32,755 nt of DNA from Planctomycetota bacterium (GCA_022616235.1 JAKEFC010000141.1:1-32755); one strand, 5' to 3'; shown: positions 16,665 to 25,157, counted from the first letter of the stretch. The notes: generated from the sequence alone by a model not told the origin. Numbers and translations are program-made.

Positions 16665-17992
16665 GCCGCACGATCGGCACGATTCCCCGACTCGCGCTCT
16701 TGGGCTACGCCGGCATCGCCGCCCTCGCGCTCCTCCTCAGCCATGCATGGATCGCCGGACGCGGGGAAGAGCGGAGCACGACGGCGGTACACTTCGCTGC
16801 GGCCGCCGGCGCGCTGAACCTCGCCTGCCTCGCGATCTCCACGCTGGAGGTCGCGCGCCGCGCGCGCCGGACGGGCGCCGCCCCGCCCGCCGCGCCCACG
16901 CCGCCGGCGCAAAGCCGCGCGTGGATCCCGCTCCTCCGCAACGTGCTCCTCGCCGCGGCGGTGATCAACGCGATGCGGCTCCCGGAAAACGCCTACTTCG
17001 CGTGCTTCCAGTTGTGCCTCCTCCTCATCGCGGCCGCCGATTGCTGGTGGAGCGTCTGCAAGAGTCTCGCACGCGCGACAGACGGCGCCTGGAGCGCCGG
17101 TGGAGGATCGCTCGCCGCTCTGATGTTTTGCGCGGGAGGCGCATTCTGGTTCGTCACGCTCTTCCTCGGAATCCAGCTCGTCCTCGGCGTCGCGGTGGCG
17201 CGCCTGAGCGGCCGGAGCGCCGAGCCCCCAGCGTTGATAAAGGGCGAGCGGCGCATCGAGTTTCCGAGCCACGGCGGCATCCGACTCTCCGGCGTGTACC
17301 TGGAAGGGGATCCCGGCGCGCCCGGGATAGTCTTCTGCCATGGGATCGCGGATCGCGGCGCCGGCTACACGGAGATCGCGACGATCCTGCGCGGCGCGGG
17401 GTACCACTCCGTGCGCTTCGATCTCCGCGCGCATGGCGAGAGCGGCGGGGCCGTTTGCTCCGCCGGTGTCTTCGAGGCGCGCGACGTGGAAGCGGCGTGC
17501 GCCTACTTGCGCGCGCAGCCGGGGGTCGATCGCGAACGGATCCTGCTCTTGGGACATTCCCTCGGCGCCGCCGCCGCCCTCCACGCGGCGCCGCGCCTGG
17601 AGAGCGCCGGCCTGCGCGGAATCGTGGCGATCGCTCCGGCGACGGACTTGCAAGCGCTCGCCGTGCGGCGCATGGAAGCCGCATGGGTCCTCGCGCGACC
17701 CTGTGCCGCGCTTGCGGGGTGCGCCGCGCGCCTCTTCTGGGGGCTCGACTTCGAGCGCGACTCCGCGCTCGCCACGTTCGGCGAATCGAAAAACGTTCCC
17801 GTGCTCATCGCGTACTCGCCGGATGACGCCGTGATCCCGGCTCTTCTCGCGAGAGAATTCGAGGAGCGCTATCCGGAGCGAGTGGAACTGCTCGAGGTGC
17901 CCGGCGCCGCCCACAACGAGCTTGGGAACGCCCTGTTCGACCTCGATTCCCCCTGCTTCGACAGGATCCGTACCTTCTTGCGCGAGCAATGA
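16661..17992 (+). CDS. Membrane protein with C-terminal alpha/beta hydrolase domain
   Basis: 443 residues from the GTG at 16661, overlapping the previous stop. Residues about 8-190 hold four or five hydrophobic segments (LLGYAGIAALALLLSHAWI, VHFAAAAGALNLACLAI, FQLCLLLIAAADCWW, FWFVTLFLGIQLVLGVAVA). From about residue 205 a serine hydrolase domain follows: IVFCHGIADRG (oxyanion region), the nucleophile elbow LLLGHSLGAAAALH, acid residue in IAYSPDDAVIP and His in PGAAHNELG. The triad is intact. This suits a membrane-anchored esterase or peptidase; the substrate is unknown. No terminator is visible in the 120 bases after the stop, but the minus-strand small-RNA terminator lies there. Confidence 0.75.
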   Translation: MSRTIGTIPRLALLGYAGIAALALLLSHAWIAGRGEERSTTAVHFAAAAGALNLACLAISTLEVARRARRTGAAPPAAPTPPAQSRAWIPLLRNVLLAAAVINAMRLPENAYFACFQLCLLLIAAADCWWSVCKSLARATDGAWSAGGGSLAALMFCAGGAFWFVTLFLGIQLVLGVAVARLSGRSAEPPALIKGERRIEFPSHGGIRLSGVYLEGDPGAPGIVFCHGIADRGAGYTEIATILRGAGYHSVRFDLRAHGESGGAVCSAGVFEARDVEAACAYLRAQPGVDRERILLLGHSLGAAAALHAAPRLESAGLRGIVAIAPATDLQALAVRRMEAAWVLARPCAALAGCAARLFWGLDFERDSALATFGESKNVPVLIAYSPDDAVIPALLAREFEERYPERVELLEVPGAAHNELGNALFDLDSPCFDRIRTFLREQ

Positions 17993-18112
17993 TTTGGCGC
18001 CGCGCGTGGGATGGATGCACACGCTTTGGAACGAGCGCGAGAATCGATGGGAGCTGCTCAGGAAGAGACTGCGGAGGGGGAGATTCCTGCTATTGGATGC
18101 GCGAAGCGGGGG

Positions 18113-18168
18113 AAAAAAAAAGACCCAACCCGAAAGGGGGAAATTAGGGGAATGTTCCGGGCCGGGTC
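18113..18168 (-). terminator. Intrinsic terminator of the candidate small RNA
   Basis: On the minus strand GACCCGGCCCG pairs with CGGGTTGGGTC over 11 positions (two are G-U), with a 25-base loop, followed immediately by nine T residues. On the plus strand the same arms have two A-C mismatches and no T tract follows, so the signal is minus-specific. No minus-strand protein gene lies upstream before the promoter at 18326-18354. Confidence 0.85.
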
Positions 18169-18319
18169 GTATGTCTAGTTGTCCTAAATTACGTTCGGGA
18201 CTCGTGCTCCTTCGCCTCCCCCATTCGCATTCGCTCGCTTGCGCCGCTCGGTTCGCGAGCGCATGCGCGATGCGGATTTCACCTAGCAGGCCACTGCGAA
18301 GGCCAATCCCCGAACTTAG
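18113..18319 (-). ncRNA. Candidate structured small RNA, 6S-like architecture
   Basis: A transcript from about 18319 to the T tract near 18113 (about 205 nt) is bounded by its own promoter and terminator and contains no plausible reading frame. Its 5' and 3' parts fold back on each other: GTTCGGG (18315-18309) with CCCGAAC (18199-18193); a 6x9 internal loop; CCTTCGC (18302-18296) with GCGAAGG (18215-18209); a large 21x10 central bubble; CGCAT (18274-18270) with ATGCG (18230-18226), continued by CGC/GCG across a bulged A; and an apical hairpin CGCTCG-CGAAC-CGAGCG. A closing stem, central bubble and apical rod are the known architecture of 6S RNA, which mimics an open promoter and binds sigma70 RNA polymerase. 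The identity is inferred from shape and length, not sequence match; another regulatory RNA is possible. Confidence 0.5.
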
Positions 18320-18325
18320 CTTGAC

Positions 18326-18354
18326 AGTTTAGCGGTGGGGCTACCCTCGGTCAA
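18326..18354 (-). promoter_or_regulatory. Sigma70-type promoter for the candidate small RNA
   Basis: On the minus strand TTGACC (18354-18349, five of six consensus bases) is separated by 17 bases from TAAACT (18331-18326, four of six). The expected start is near 18319, just before the first paired arm of the RNA. Confidence 0.6.
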
Positions 18355-18428
18355 CAGCCGCGATAGCGCAAGGAATGCGCCGAGTGAGACGGAGTAGCGC
18401 GCGCGCGATCCGTTAGCGTTTCCGGCTT

Positions 18429-18457
18429 TTGACCTGACTTTGGACAGTGCCTATAAT
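18429..18457 (+). promoter_or_regulatory. Near-consensus sigma70 promoter for the aminotransferase gene
   Basis: TTGACC at 18429-18434, a 17-base spacer and a perfect TATAAT at 18452-18457 predict a start near 18464, giving a leader of about 60 bases before the GTG start at 18523. It is the best promoter match I found in the window and diverges from the small-RNA promoter. Confidence 0.75.
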
Positions 18458-18522
18458 CGCGGTCCCTTCGCGTTCGAGGCGTTCGTTCTCGAGCTTGCGG
18501 AACTTACCTAAGAGGAGACACC

Positions 18523-19737
18523 GTGCCGATTTCCCGCGAAGTCCGCGAAGCGCTCACTCGCTCCTCCTGGATCCGCCGCATGTTCGAGGAGGGCACCAAG
18601 CTCAAGAAGCTGCACGGCGAGGACCAGGTCTTCGACTTTAGCTTGGGGAATCCCGACCTGCCTCCTCCCGAATTCTTCACGAACCGCCTCCGCGAAATCC
18701 TGGAGCGCCCGCCCCCGGGGCTGCACCGATACATGCCGAACGCGGGCTGGCCGGAAGTGCGCCAGAAGATCGCCGTGCAGCTCGAGCGCCGCTGCGGCCT
18801 TCCTTATCGAGGAGAGAACATCGTCATGACCGTAGGCGCGGGAGGCGCGTTGAACGTCTGCTTGAAGGCGATCCTCGACCCCGGCGATGAGGTCATCGTC
18901 TTCGCCCCGTATTTCGTGGAGTACCACTTCTACATCGCGAACCACGCGGGCCGCGTCGTCGCGGTCGAAACGCGCGGCGACTTTTCGATCGACGCGGAAG
19001 CGCTCGCGAAGGCGATCACCGCGCGCACGCGCGCCGTGATCATCAATTCGCCGAACAATCCGACGGGCGTCGTCTACCGGCACGAGGAGATCGCCGCGGT
19101 CGCCGCGGCGCTCGCTCGCGCGAGCCGCACGCATGGCCGCCCGATCTACCTGATCAGCGACGAGCCGTATCGGAAGATTGTCTATCCGCCGCACTCATGT
19201 CCCGAAGTCGCGCCGCTCTACGAGCACACCGTCTTGATCACCTCGCATTCGAAGGACCTAGGACTCGCGGGCGAGCGCATCGGCTACCTCGCGATCTCGC
19301 CGCGCGCGGCGGATGCCGCGGATCTCTTCTCGGCCTGCACGTTCTGCAATCGGACCCTCGGCTTCGTGAACGCGCCGAGCCTCTTTCAGTGGGCGGTCGC
19401 GGACTGCCAAGAGGCGGCGGTCGACGTCGGCACCTACCGGGAGCGCCGCGATCTGCTCGTGGCGCATCTGCGCGAGTTGGGCTTCGAGCTGGCGGAACCG
19501 GGCGGCGCTTTCTATCTGTTCCCTCGCTCGCCGGTCCCGGACGAGACCGAGTTCGTCACGCGCCTGCTCGAATCGCGCATCCTCGTCGTCCCCGGCAGGG
19601 GTTTCGGACGCCCCGGGTACTTTCGCGTGTCCTTCGCGGTACCGACCGAGACGATTCGCCGCTCCCTGCCCGCGTGGGAAGAAGCGGCGCGCGGGTACCC
19701 CGCGCTCCGGCCCCCGGCCGCAGCGCACAAACACTAG
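18523..19737 (+). CDS. PLP-dependent class I/II aminotransferase
   Basis: 404 residues from the GTG at 18523, with AGGAG 7 bases upstream and a near-consensus promoter. Fold type I aminotransferase motifs appear in order: FDFSLGNPDLPPPEFF, RYMPNAGWPEVRQKIA, TVGAGGALNVCLKAIL (cofactor phosphate contact), INSPNNPTGVVY, LISDEPYRKIVY (Asp contacting the pyridine nitrogen), the PLP lysine in TSHSKDLGLAGERIGY, and a C-terminal FRVSFAVPTE with the substrate-carboxylate Arg. It is closest to aspartate/alanine-type enzymes of amino-acid metabolism; the exact substrate cannot be read from the sequence. An XRE-type regulator gene follows after about 140 bases. Confidence 0.9.
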   Translation: MPISREVREALTRSSWIRRMFEEGTKLKKLHGEDQVFDFSLGNPDLPPPEFFTNRLREILERPPPGLHRYMPNAGWPEVRQKIAVQLERRCGLPYRGENIVMTVGAGGALNVCLKAILDPGDEVIVFAPYFVEYHFYIANHAGRVVAVETRGDFSIDAEALAKAITARTRAVIINSPNNPTGVVYRHEEIAAVAAALARASRTHGRPIYLISDEPYRKIVYPPHSCPEVAPLYEHTVLITSHSKDLGLAGERIGYLAISPRAADAADLFSACTFCNRTLGFVNAPSLFQWAVADCQEAAVDVGTYRERRDLLVAHLRELGFELAEPGGAFYLFPRSPVPDETEFVTRLLESRILVVPGRGFGRPGYFRVSFAVPTETIRRSLPAWEEAARGYPALRPPAAAHKH

Positions 19738-19879
19738 CGGGGAAACCGGTTACGGCTGGCCGGCGCGCGGCTCGCCGGGCCCCGTTTGCGTCCGCGGCCA
19801 ATCGATGAGAAGGTTTCGATGGAGAAGTCTCTTCTCTCGATGCTGTCGTTATCGGCGCACCCGGAATGGACCGTCCGCT

Positions 19880-20350
19880 ATGCAGTCACCCGATTCCTTC
19901 CTCGCCCAAGACACGCCCGTGCCCATCGACCTCGAAGCGACGGTACGGAAGATCCGGTTTCTCGTACAAACCCATCACGTCACCGTGCCGGACCTCGAGC
20001 ACGACCTCGGCATTCGCGTGAAGACTTTGCAAAACGTTCTCGATGGCGAATCGCGCCCGTCGGGCCTCTTGCTCGAGCGGCTCGCTTCGTACTTCGGCGT
20101 GACCGTCGAATTCCTCACGGGAGCGAAGGCAGCCGCGATGGAGGACACGCTCTCCCCGAGTGCCGCTCAGGGCCACGGGCACGGGGGAGGCCACGGCGGC
20201 GGCGCCTCGCGCGCCTCGCCGCTCGGCCTCGCCGACGTCGCCGTGCGCCTGCAAGCGATGGTGGAATTGCTCGTCGAGAAGGGCGTCTGCTCCGGAGCGG
20301 AGTACCACTCTGCGGTCGAGAGAGTGAAAGAGCGACTGCTGCAGCGCTGA
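19880..20350 (+). CDS. XRE-type helix-turn-helix regulator with His/Gly-rich linker
   Basis: 156 residues from the ATG at 19880; upstream in-frame starts only add an Arg-rich leader. Residues about 14-72 form an HTH_3 domain: IRFLVQTHHVTVPDLEHDLG, then KTLQNVLDGESRPSGLLLERLASYFGVTVEFL. A linker GHGHGGGHGGGASR follows, and residues about 110-156 are a helical, probably dimerising tail (LADVAVRLQAMVELLVEKG). The His-rich linker could bind metal, but this is inference. It is likely transcribed with, or downstream of, the aminotransferase gene. Targets are unknown; the convergent lipoprotein gene and the transporter operon next to it are candidates only by position. Confidence 0.8.
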   Translation: MQSPDSFLAQDTPVPIDLEATVRKIRFLVQTHHVTVPDLEHDLGIRVKTLQNVLDGESRPSGLLLERLASYFGVTVEFLTGAKAAAMEDTLSPSAAQGHGHGGGHGGGASRASPLGLADVAVRLQAMVELLVEKGVCSGAEYHSAVERVKERLLQR

Positions 20351-20380
20351 CGCCAGACGCCGCGCCCGCGCAACTCGCGC

Positions 20381-21046
20381 CTATTTCAACCGCTTCCGCG
20401 CGCACAAGAAGTGCAGGAAGCGCCAGCCTTGCGGAGTGCGCACGGCGGCGGTGAACCGCAGCTCCGCGCGCGCGTATCCGGCCTCGAACGGCAGCGTGAG
20501 ATTGCCCGCGATCAGATTCCGCGGCCGCACGTTGGAATCTTCGACGCCCATGCTCGGGATCTGCAAGTCTCCGACCTTTACTTGGGCGTCCCCCACCAGT
20601 TCCCGCACCAGTTCCCGGATCGCGTCATGAGACTGCACGCGCGTCTCGACCGCGAGCAGCCGCGCCTGCTCCTCCCCGAAGCAGGCGACGACCTCGTCGT
20701 CGGTGAGCATGTACTTCTCGTAGAGCCGCGCATCGCTCGCGAGGAGCGCCCCCAGGAAGTCCTTCGCCTGCTGGCCTAGCGCTGCCTTCTCCTTCTCGAG
20801 GTCGAGTTCCTGCGGATCCTGCGCCTCCGCCTTGGTCGCCTCCAGGCGCTCCGTCAGCTCCGCAAGCGCCGGCACCGGCTGCGCGGCCCCCGGCGGGGTC
20901 GCCGCGCCGGCACCTGTCGCGGCAGCGTGATCCGCGGTCTTTTGCTGCCCCTTCTCCGCGCCGCGCTCGCCGGAATCGCAGGCGGAGCAAAGGAGCATCG
21001 AAGTCACGGCAAACGCCAGGACGAGCGACCGCACGGAATCATTCAT
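20381..21046 (-). CDS. Predicted lipoprotein at end of ABC importer operon
   Basis: 221 residues from the ATG at 21046. A hydrophobic N-terminus (LVLAFAVTSMLLCSAC) ends in a lipobox, followed by an Ala/Pro/Gly-rich linker. Then come a helical segment (LAELTERLEATKAEA, LEKEKAALGQQAKDFLGALL) and a beta-rich C-terminus (RAELRFTAAVRTPQGWRFLHF). The last part resembles small NTF2/DUF-type periplasmic domains, but I cannot name a family. It starts 41 bases after the permease gene, so it is probably the fourth gene of the transporter operon. Confidence 0.65.
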   Translation of the reverse strand: MNDSVRSLVLAFAVTSMLLCSACDSGERGAEKGQQKTADHAAATGAGAATPPGAAQPVPALAELTERLEATKAEAQDPQELDLEKEKAALGQQAKDFLGALLASDARLYEKYMLTDDEVVACFGEEQARLLAVETRVQSHDAIRELVRELVGDAQVKVGDLQIPSMGVEDSNVRPRNLIAGNLTLPFEAGYARAELRFTAAVRTPQGWRFLHFLCARKRLK

Positions 21047-21087
21047 CGGCAACACCGCATTCCTAATTCCTACTCTAGGAACATCGC

Positions 21088-22167
21088 CTACGTGCGCGCG
21101 AGCCGCGGGTCCACGGCGTCGCGGAGCGCATCGCCTACCAGATTGTAGCTCAGGACGCCGAGGAAGATCGCGATCGCGGGCGGATAGATCATGTGCGTCG
21201 CCGTCATCATGTTGGCGAACCCGCTCTGCAGGATGTTCCCCCACGAGGGCTGCGGGGGCTGGACGCCGACGCCGAGATAGGAGAGCGCCGACTCGAGCAG
21301 GATCGCGGCGGCGATGCCGAATGTCACCGTCACGAACAGCGGCGCCAGCGCATTCGGCAGGAGGTGGCGGAGGATGATGCGAAGCGGCCTGGCGCCGAGC
21401 GCGCGCGCCGCGATGCTGTATTCCGAATCGCGCAGCCGTATGAACTCTCCGCGCACGTAGCGCGCCGCCCCTGTCCAAGTCGTGATCCCGATCACGATCA
21501 TCACCTTCCAGATGCTCGGCCGCGGGTCGATGGCGAGGATCGTGAGGATCAAGAAGAACACGGGAAAGCACATCACGACTTCGATGAGGCGCGAGATCAG
21601 GATATCGACCCAGCCGGCGAAGTACCCGGCGAGGGCCCCCAAGAGGAGGCCGATGGTGGTGGAGATCCCGACGGAGATGAACCCCACCATCATCGACACG
21701 CGCGCCCCGTGGATCATGCGGGCGAGCACGTCGCGTCCGACTTCATCGGTGCCGAGCCAATGGCTCCGGCTCGGCGCCGCGAGATTGTGTTCCGAGGTCT
21801 TCAATTCACCGTGCGGAACGGGCGTCCACAGAACCCAATCCCCGCGCTCGGAGTTCATCCGTTTCTTGAAGTTGAACGTGACCAAGTGGAACGGTGCGCT
21901 GTGCGGAAAGAGCATCTTGCCCACATACGGCAAGTTGGCGTGCAGCAGGTCCTTTATGGCCGGGGCGTAGATCTTGCCATCGTACTTGCAGACGAGCGGA
22001 TTCTCGTTCGCGAGCGCCGGAGCCAGGAGCCCGATGGAAATGAATATCAAAGTCACGGCCAAACCCGTGATCCCCATCCGGGACCTAGTGAAGCGCCGCA
22101 GGACCTGCCGGCGAAAGCTGTCCGGCTTCGCCGAGGGTAACGCGGCTGCTCGTTCCAGCGCGATCAT
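21088..22167 (-). CDS. Oligopeptide ABC transporter permease, OppC/YejE-like
   Basis: 359 residues from the ATG at 22167; a TTG at 22203, directly after the upstream stop, would add 12 residues. After one membrane segment (GLAVTLIFISIGLLAPALA) comes an extracytoplasmic region with the YejE-like pattern ENPLVCKYDGKIYAPAIKDL, GDWVLWTPVPHGE and SRSHWLGTDEVGRDVLARM. The BPD_transp_1 domain follows, with five more segments and the EAA coupling motif EYSIAARALGARPLRIILRH. YejE belongs to an importer for microcin C and peptides. It pairs with the OppB-like permease to form the membrane channel. Confidence 0.88.
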   Translation of the reverse strand: MIALERAAALPSAKPDSFRRQVLRRFTRSRMGITGLAVTLIFISIGLLAPALANENPLVCKYDGKIYAPAIKDLLHANLPYVGKMLFPHSAPFHLVTFNFKKRMNSERGDWVLWTPVPHGELKTSEHNLAAPSRSHWLGTDEVGRDVLARMIHGARVSMMVGFISVGISTTIGLLLGALAGYFAGWVDILISRLIEVVMCFPVFFLILTILAIDPRPSIWKVMIVIGITTWTGAARYVRGEFIRLRDSEYSIAARALGARPLRIILRHLLPNALAPLFVTVTFGIAAAILLESALSYLGVGVQPPQPSWGNILQSGFANMMTATHMIYPPAIAIFLGVLSYNLVGDALRDAVDPRLART

Positions 22168-22203
22168 GACGACGGCGAACTCCCGCTTCCCAGTATGGCG
22201 CAA

Positions 22204-23181
22204 CTACCGATGCGACACGCGCGGATCCACGACGCCATAGAGCAGATCCACCGCTAAGTTTGCGAAGAGTACGAGCACTGCGGTCGCGGTGGAGAGCGCC
22301 ATGAGGACGGAGTAATCGCGCTGGTACATCGATTCGATGAAGAGCCGGCCGAGCCCGGGCCACGTGAAGATCGATTCCAGGATCACCGAGCCGCCGAGGA
22401 GCGATGGCACGACCAAGCCGACCAGCGTCACGAACGGGATCAGCGTGTTTCGAAACGCGTGGCGAATGATCACCGCGTGCTCCGGCAGGCCCTTCGCGCG
22501 CGCGGTTCGGATGTAGTCCTGGCGCACGACCTCGAGCATGTTCTGGCGCACGAAGCGCGAGTAGTACGCGAGCGAGGTGTAGGTCGCGCAGAGTACGTAG
22601 AGCGTCATGTGCGCCACGATGTCCACGAACCTGCCCCACGCGTCGAGTTGAAAATAGTCGTCGCTGATCGCGCCGCGAAACGGGAGCCAGCCGAGCCGGA
22701 CGCTCACGAACAGCACGAGGATGATCGCGCCGACGTAGCTCGGGAGCGAGTAGAGCATGTAGAGGACGACGCCGCTCGCGCGGTCGAACCATCCGTTCTG
22801 TCGCGCCGCGGCATAGAGACCGATGGGAATGCTGATGAAGAACGCGAGGATCACGGCGCATAGATTCACCTTCACGGTCGGCCAGAACGCGAGCTTGATC
22901 TTGTCGATGACCGGCCGGTCGTCCGCGAGGGAGCGCCCGAGATCGCCGGTCGCCAACCCCTTGATCCAGTGCCAGTAGCGGACCGGGATCGGCTCATCGA
23001 GGTGATAACGCTCGCGCAGGTCCATGACGATGCGCTCGGAGATCATCGGATCCTGCACCTCGCCCGCGCGCAGCGCCGCGGGATCGCCGGGGGCGAGGCA
23101 GATGATCGTGAACACGACCAGCGTGATGCCAACCAATGTCGGGATGATCTGCAACAGGCGCCGGGTCAGATATTGCAGCAT
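22204..23181 (-). CDS. Oligopeptide ABC transporter permease, OppB-like
   Basis: 325 residues from the ATG at 23181; six membrane segments. The N-terminus MLQYLTRRLLQIIPTLVGIT and CLAPGDPA are the usual OppB/DppB opening. GDLGRSL precedes the transmembrane core, and the cytoplasmic EAA loop is DYIRTARAKGLPEHAVIIRH, which contacts the ATPase. The C-terminal part has the family pattern ESIFTWPGLGRLFIESMYQRDYSV. It lies 23 bases after the binding-protein gene and directly before the OppC-like gene, so it shares their transcript. Confidence 0.92.
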   Translation of the reverse strand: MLQYLTRRLLQIIPTLVGITLVVFTIICLAPGDPAALRAGEVQDPMISERIVMDLRERYHLDEPIPVRYWHWIKGLATGDLGRSLADDRPVIDKIKLAFWPTVKVNLCAVILAFFISIPIGLYAAARQNGWFDRASGVVLYMLYSLPSYVGAIILVLFVSVRLGWLPFRGAISDDYFQLDAWGRFVDIVAHMTLYVLCATYTSLAYYSRFVRQNMLEVVRQDYIRTARAKGLPEHAVIIRHAFRNTLIPFVTLVGLVVPSLLGGSVILESIFTWPGLGRLFIESMYQRDYSVLMALSTATAVLVLFANLAVDLLYGVVDPRVSHR

Positions 23182-23204
23182 GGAGGAGCGATGCTCTCCG
23201 GGGG

Positions 23205-25157
23205 TTAGTACTTCTTCTCATCCATGTGTACCCACCACGCCGCGAACGACGGGTAGAAATTGAAGACGCCGCGCGGGCTCGTCGTCACCCCGCGGATCCG
23301 CTTGTGTACCGCCCACAGGATGTCCCGGTGCCACATGAACACGTACGGCTGCTCGTCGTAGATGATCTTCGCGATCTCGCGATAGATCGCCTGGCGCTTC
23401 TTGTGATCGAATTCGTGGCGCCCCTGGAGGAACAGCTCGTCGACGCGTGCGTTGCGATATCCGCCGTAGTTGCGTCCGGTTTCTCCGGACTTCTCGTACG
23501 AGCTGGAGTGCCAGACGTTCCAGGTCGTGTCCGGATCGACGCCGGTCCCCCACGCGGCGGTCTGCGCCTGGAACTCGTGCTTGCGGATGCGCTCCTGGAA
23601 GGTCGCCCACTCCATGATAGTCGTCCTCATGTCGACGCCGATGCTCTTCAGGTCCTCCTGGAAGATGGCCGCCATCTCCTTGCCCGTCGTGGATGCCTGC
23701 GGAATGAGGAGCGTGAACTCGAACTTGACGGGCTGGCCGTCGATGACCTTGTGCCGCCAGCCATCGCGCTCCGCGTCCTGGATCCACCCGGCTTCGTCGA
23801 GCAGTTTTTCCGCCGCCGCGAGATCGTACGGGATCAGCTTGATCTCCGGATTGAACATCCAGGAATCGCGGTGATAGATCCCATGGCTGGGCAGGACGAG
23901 GTCGTAGCAGAGCTGCTTGATCATCCTCGGAATGTCGCACGCGTGCGTCATGGCGCGCCGCACGCGCACGTCGCCGAAGAATGGATTCGAGCCATCCATG
24001 TTCCAGCAAATGTAGACAAGGTCGTACTGCGGCGCGCGAATCTTGTACCCGACCTTGGCAAAATCGTCCCCCGGGCCGGTTTGGGTCGCGAACTGCTTTG
24101 AGGTCATTCGGAATTCGTCCACGTCTTGCTTGTTGAAGCTGAGCAACATGATGTTCGGGTCCGGCACGATCCGGAAGATCATGCGCTTGAAGTGGGGTTT
24201 CGGCCCCGGGTACTCGTCCCAGCGCACCATCTCGATCTTGTCGTTCTCGACCCAGCGGACGAACTTGTAGGGACCGTTGCCGATGGGCGCGCGGTTCATG
24301 CGGTTGTTGTATTCCCCCGATTCGAGGTCGGGGTTTTGGGCCTTGTCCTTCTCGTAGATGTGCTTGGGGATGATGCTGAAGAGCGCGTTCCAACAGCTCG
24401 TGGGCAGCGCCTGCTTGTGGCGATACTCGACCGTCAAGTCGTCGATCGCCACGACGTCGGCAAGTTCTTCCGTTCCAGTCCTCTGGGCCGGACACTTGAC
24501 CCTGTCGTCCATGACGCTCTGGTAGGAGAAGACGACGTCGTGGGCGGTGAACGGCTGGCCGTCGTGCCACACGAGCCCCGACCGGAGCTTCACGCGGTAG
24601 GTCAAGTGATCGGGCGACTCTTCGAAGGACTCGACGGTGACGTCGTTGAGTCTCCAGCGCATCTCTGCATCGAAGGTAAAGATGCCGTCGTAGAGCGCAT
24701 CGTTCACGTTGAATTCGTAGGTCGAGGAAGCGAGGATCGCGTTCATATTGCGCGGATTCCCATCGAGCACTCGATAGAGCGTCTCGTCCTCCGCGATCTG
24801 GCCGGCAGCCGCGGATGCCGTCTCGTAGGTCGAACGTCGATTCACGAGCGGATCCTTGGCGGGGTCGTAGGCGCCGGGGAGGATCGCCGCGGCGGTCGTG
24901 CTCGCTTCCGGCGTGCTCGACGCCGGCTTCGGCGCCGCCGACTCCGCGCCGGCACCGCTCGCTGGGATCGTCGGCGGTGACGTCGCATCGCCCGTGCCGG
25001 CGTCTTCGCTCGTGCGAGCGGCGACTCCAGCGCTCTCCGGCGCGTCCTTGCCGCTGTCGCATCCGGCTGCCAGCGGCAGGCAGACGAGCGCGGCCAGCGC
25101 CGCGAAGGACCTCAGCGTCGATCCGAACCGAAGGGCACGCGCGGGGTAGCGACGCAT
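23205..25157 (-). CDS. Oligopeptide-type ABC transporter substrate-binding lipoprotein
   Basis: 650 residues from the ATG at 25157, preceded by AAAGGAGG at 5-base spacing. A lipoprotein signal (ALAALVCLPLAAGC) leads to a Ser/Ala/Thr/Pro-rich linker of about 80 residues, then an SBP_bac_5 domain. That domain shows YEFNVNDALYDGIFTF, YRVKLRSGLVWHDGQPFTAHDVVFSY, NGPYKFVRW, VRRAMTHACDIPRMIKQL and YRNARVDELFLQGRHEFD. The opening YRVLDGNPRNMNAI recalls peptide- or nickel-type binding proteins. It is the first gene of the operon. Ligand specificity cannot be read. No OppD/OppF ATPase gene is nearby. Confidence 0.9.
   Translation of the reverse strand: MRRYPARALRFGSTLRSFAALAALVCLPLAAGCDSGKDAPESAGVAARTSEDAGTGDATSPPTIPASGAGAESAAPKPASSTPEASTTAAAILPGAYDPAKDPLVNRRSTYETASAAAGQIAEDETLYRVLDGNPRNMNAILASSTYEFNVNDALYDGIFTFDAEMRWRLNDVTVESFEESPDHLTYRVKLRSGLVWHDGQPFTAHDVVFSYQSVMDDRVKCPAQRTGTEELADVVAIDDLTVEYRHKQALPTSCWNALFSIIPKHIYEKDKAQNPDLESGEYNNRMNRAPIGNGPYKFVRWVENDKIEMVRWDEYPGPKPHFKRMIFRIVPDPNIMLLSFNKQDVDEFRMTSKQFATQTGPGDDFAKVGYKIRAPQYDLVYICWNMDGSNPFFGDVRVRRAMTHACDIPRMIKQLCYDLVLPSHGIYHRDSWMFNPEIKLIPYDLAAAEKLLDEAGWIQDAERDGWRHKVIDGQPVKFEFTLLIPQASTTGKEMAAIFQEDLKSIGVDMRTTIMEWATFQERIRKHEFQAQTAAWGTGVDPDTTWNVWHSSSYEKSGETGRNYGGYRNARVDELFLQGRHEFDHKKRQAIYREIAKIIYDEQPYVFMWHRDILWAVHKRIRGVTTSPRGVFNFYPSFAAWWVHMDEKKY

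Noticed and set aside
18321-18347. TTGACA on the plus strand with a TACCCT box as a second plus-strand promoter
   Set aside because: Spacing is only 15 bases and the -10 is poor; the same bases fit better as part of the minus-strand promoter's downstream edge.
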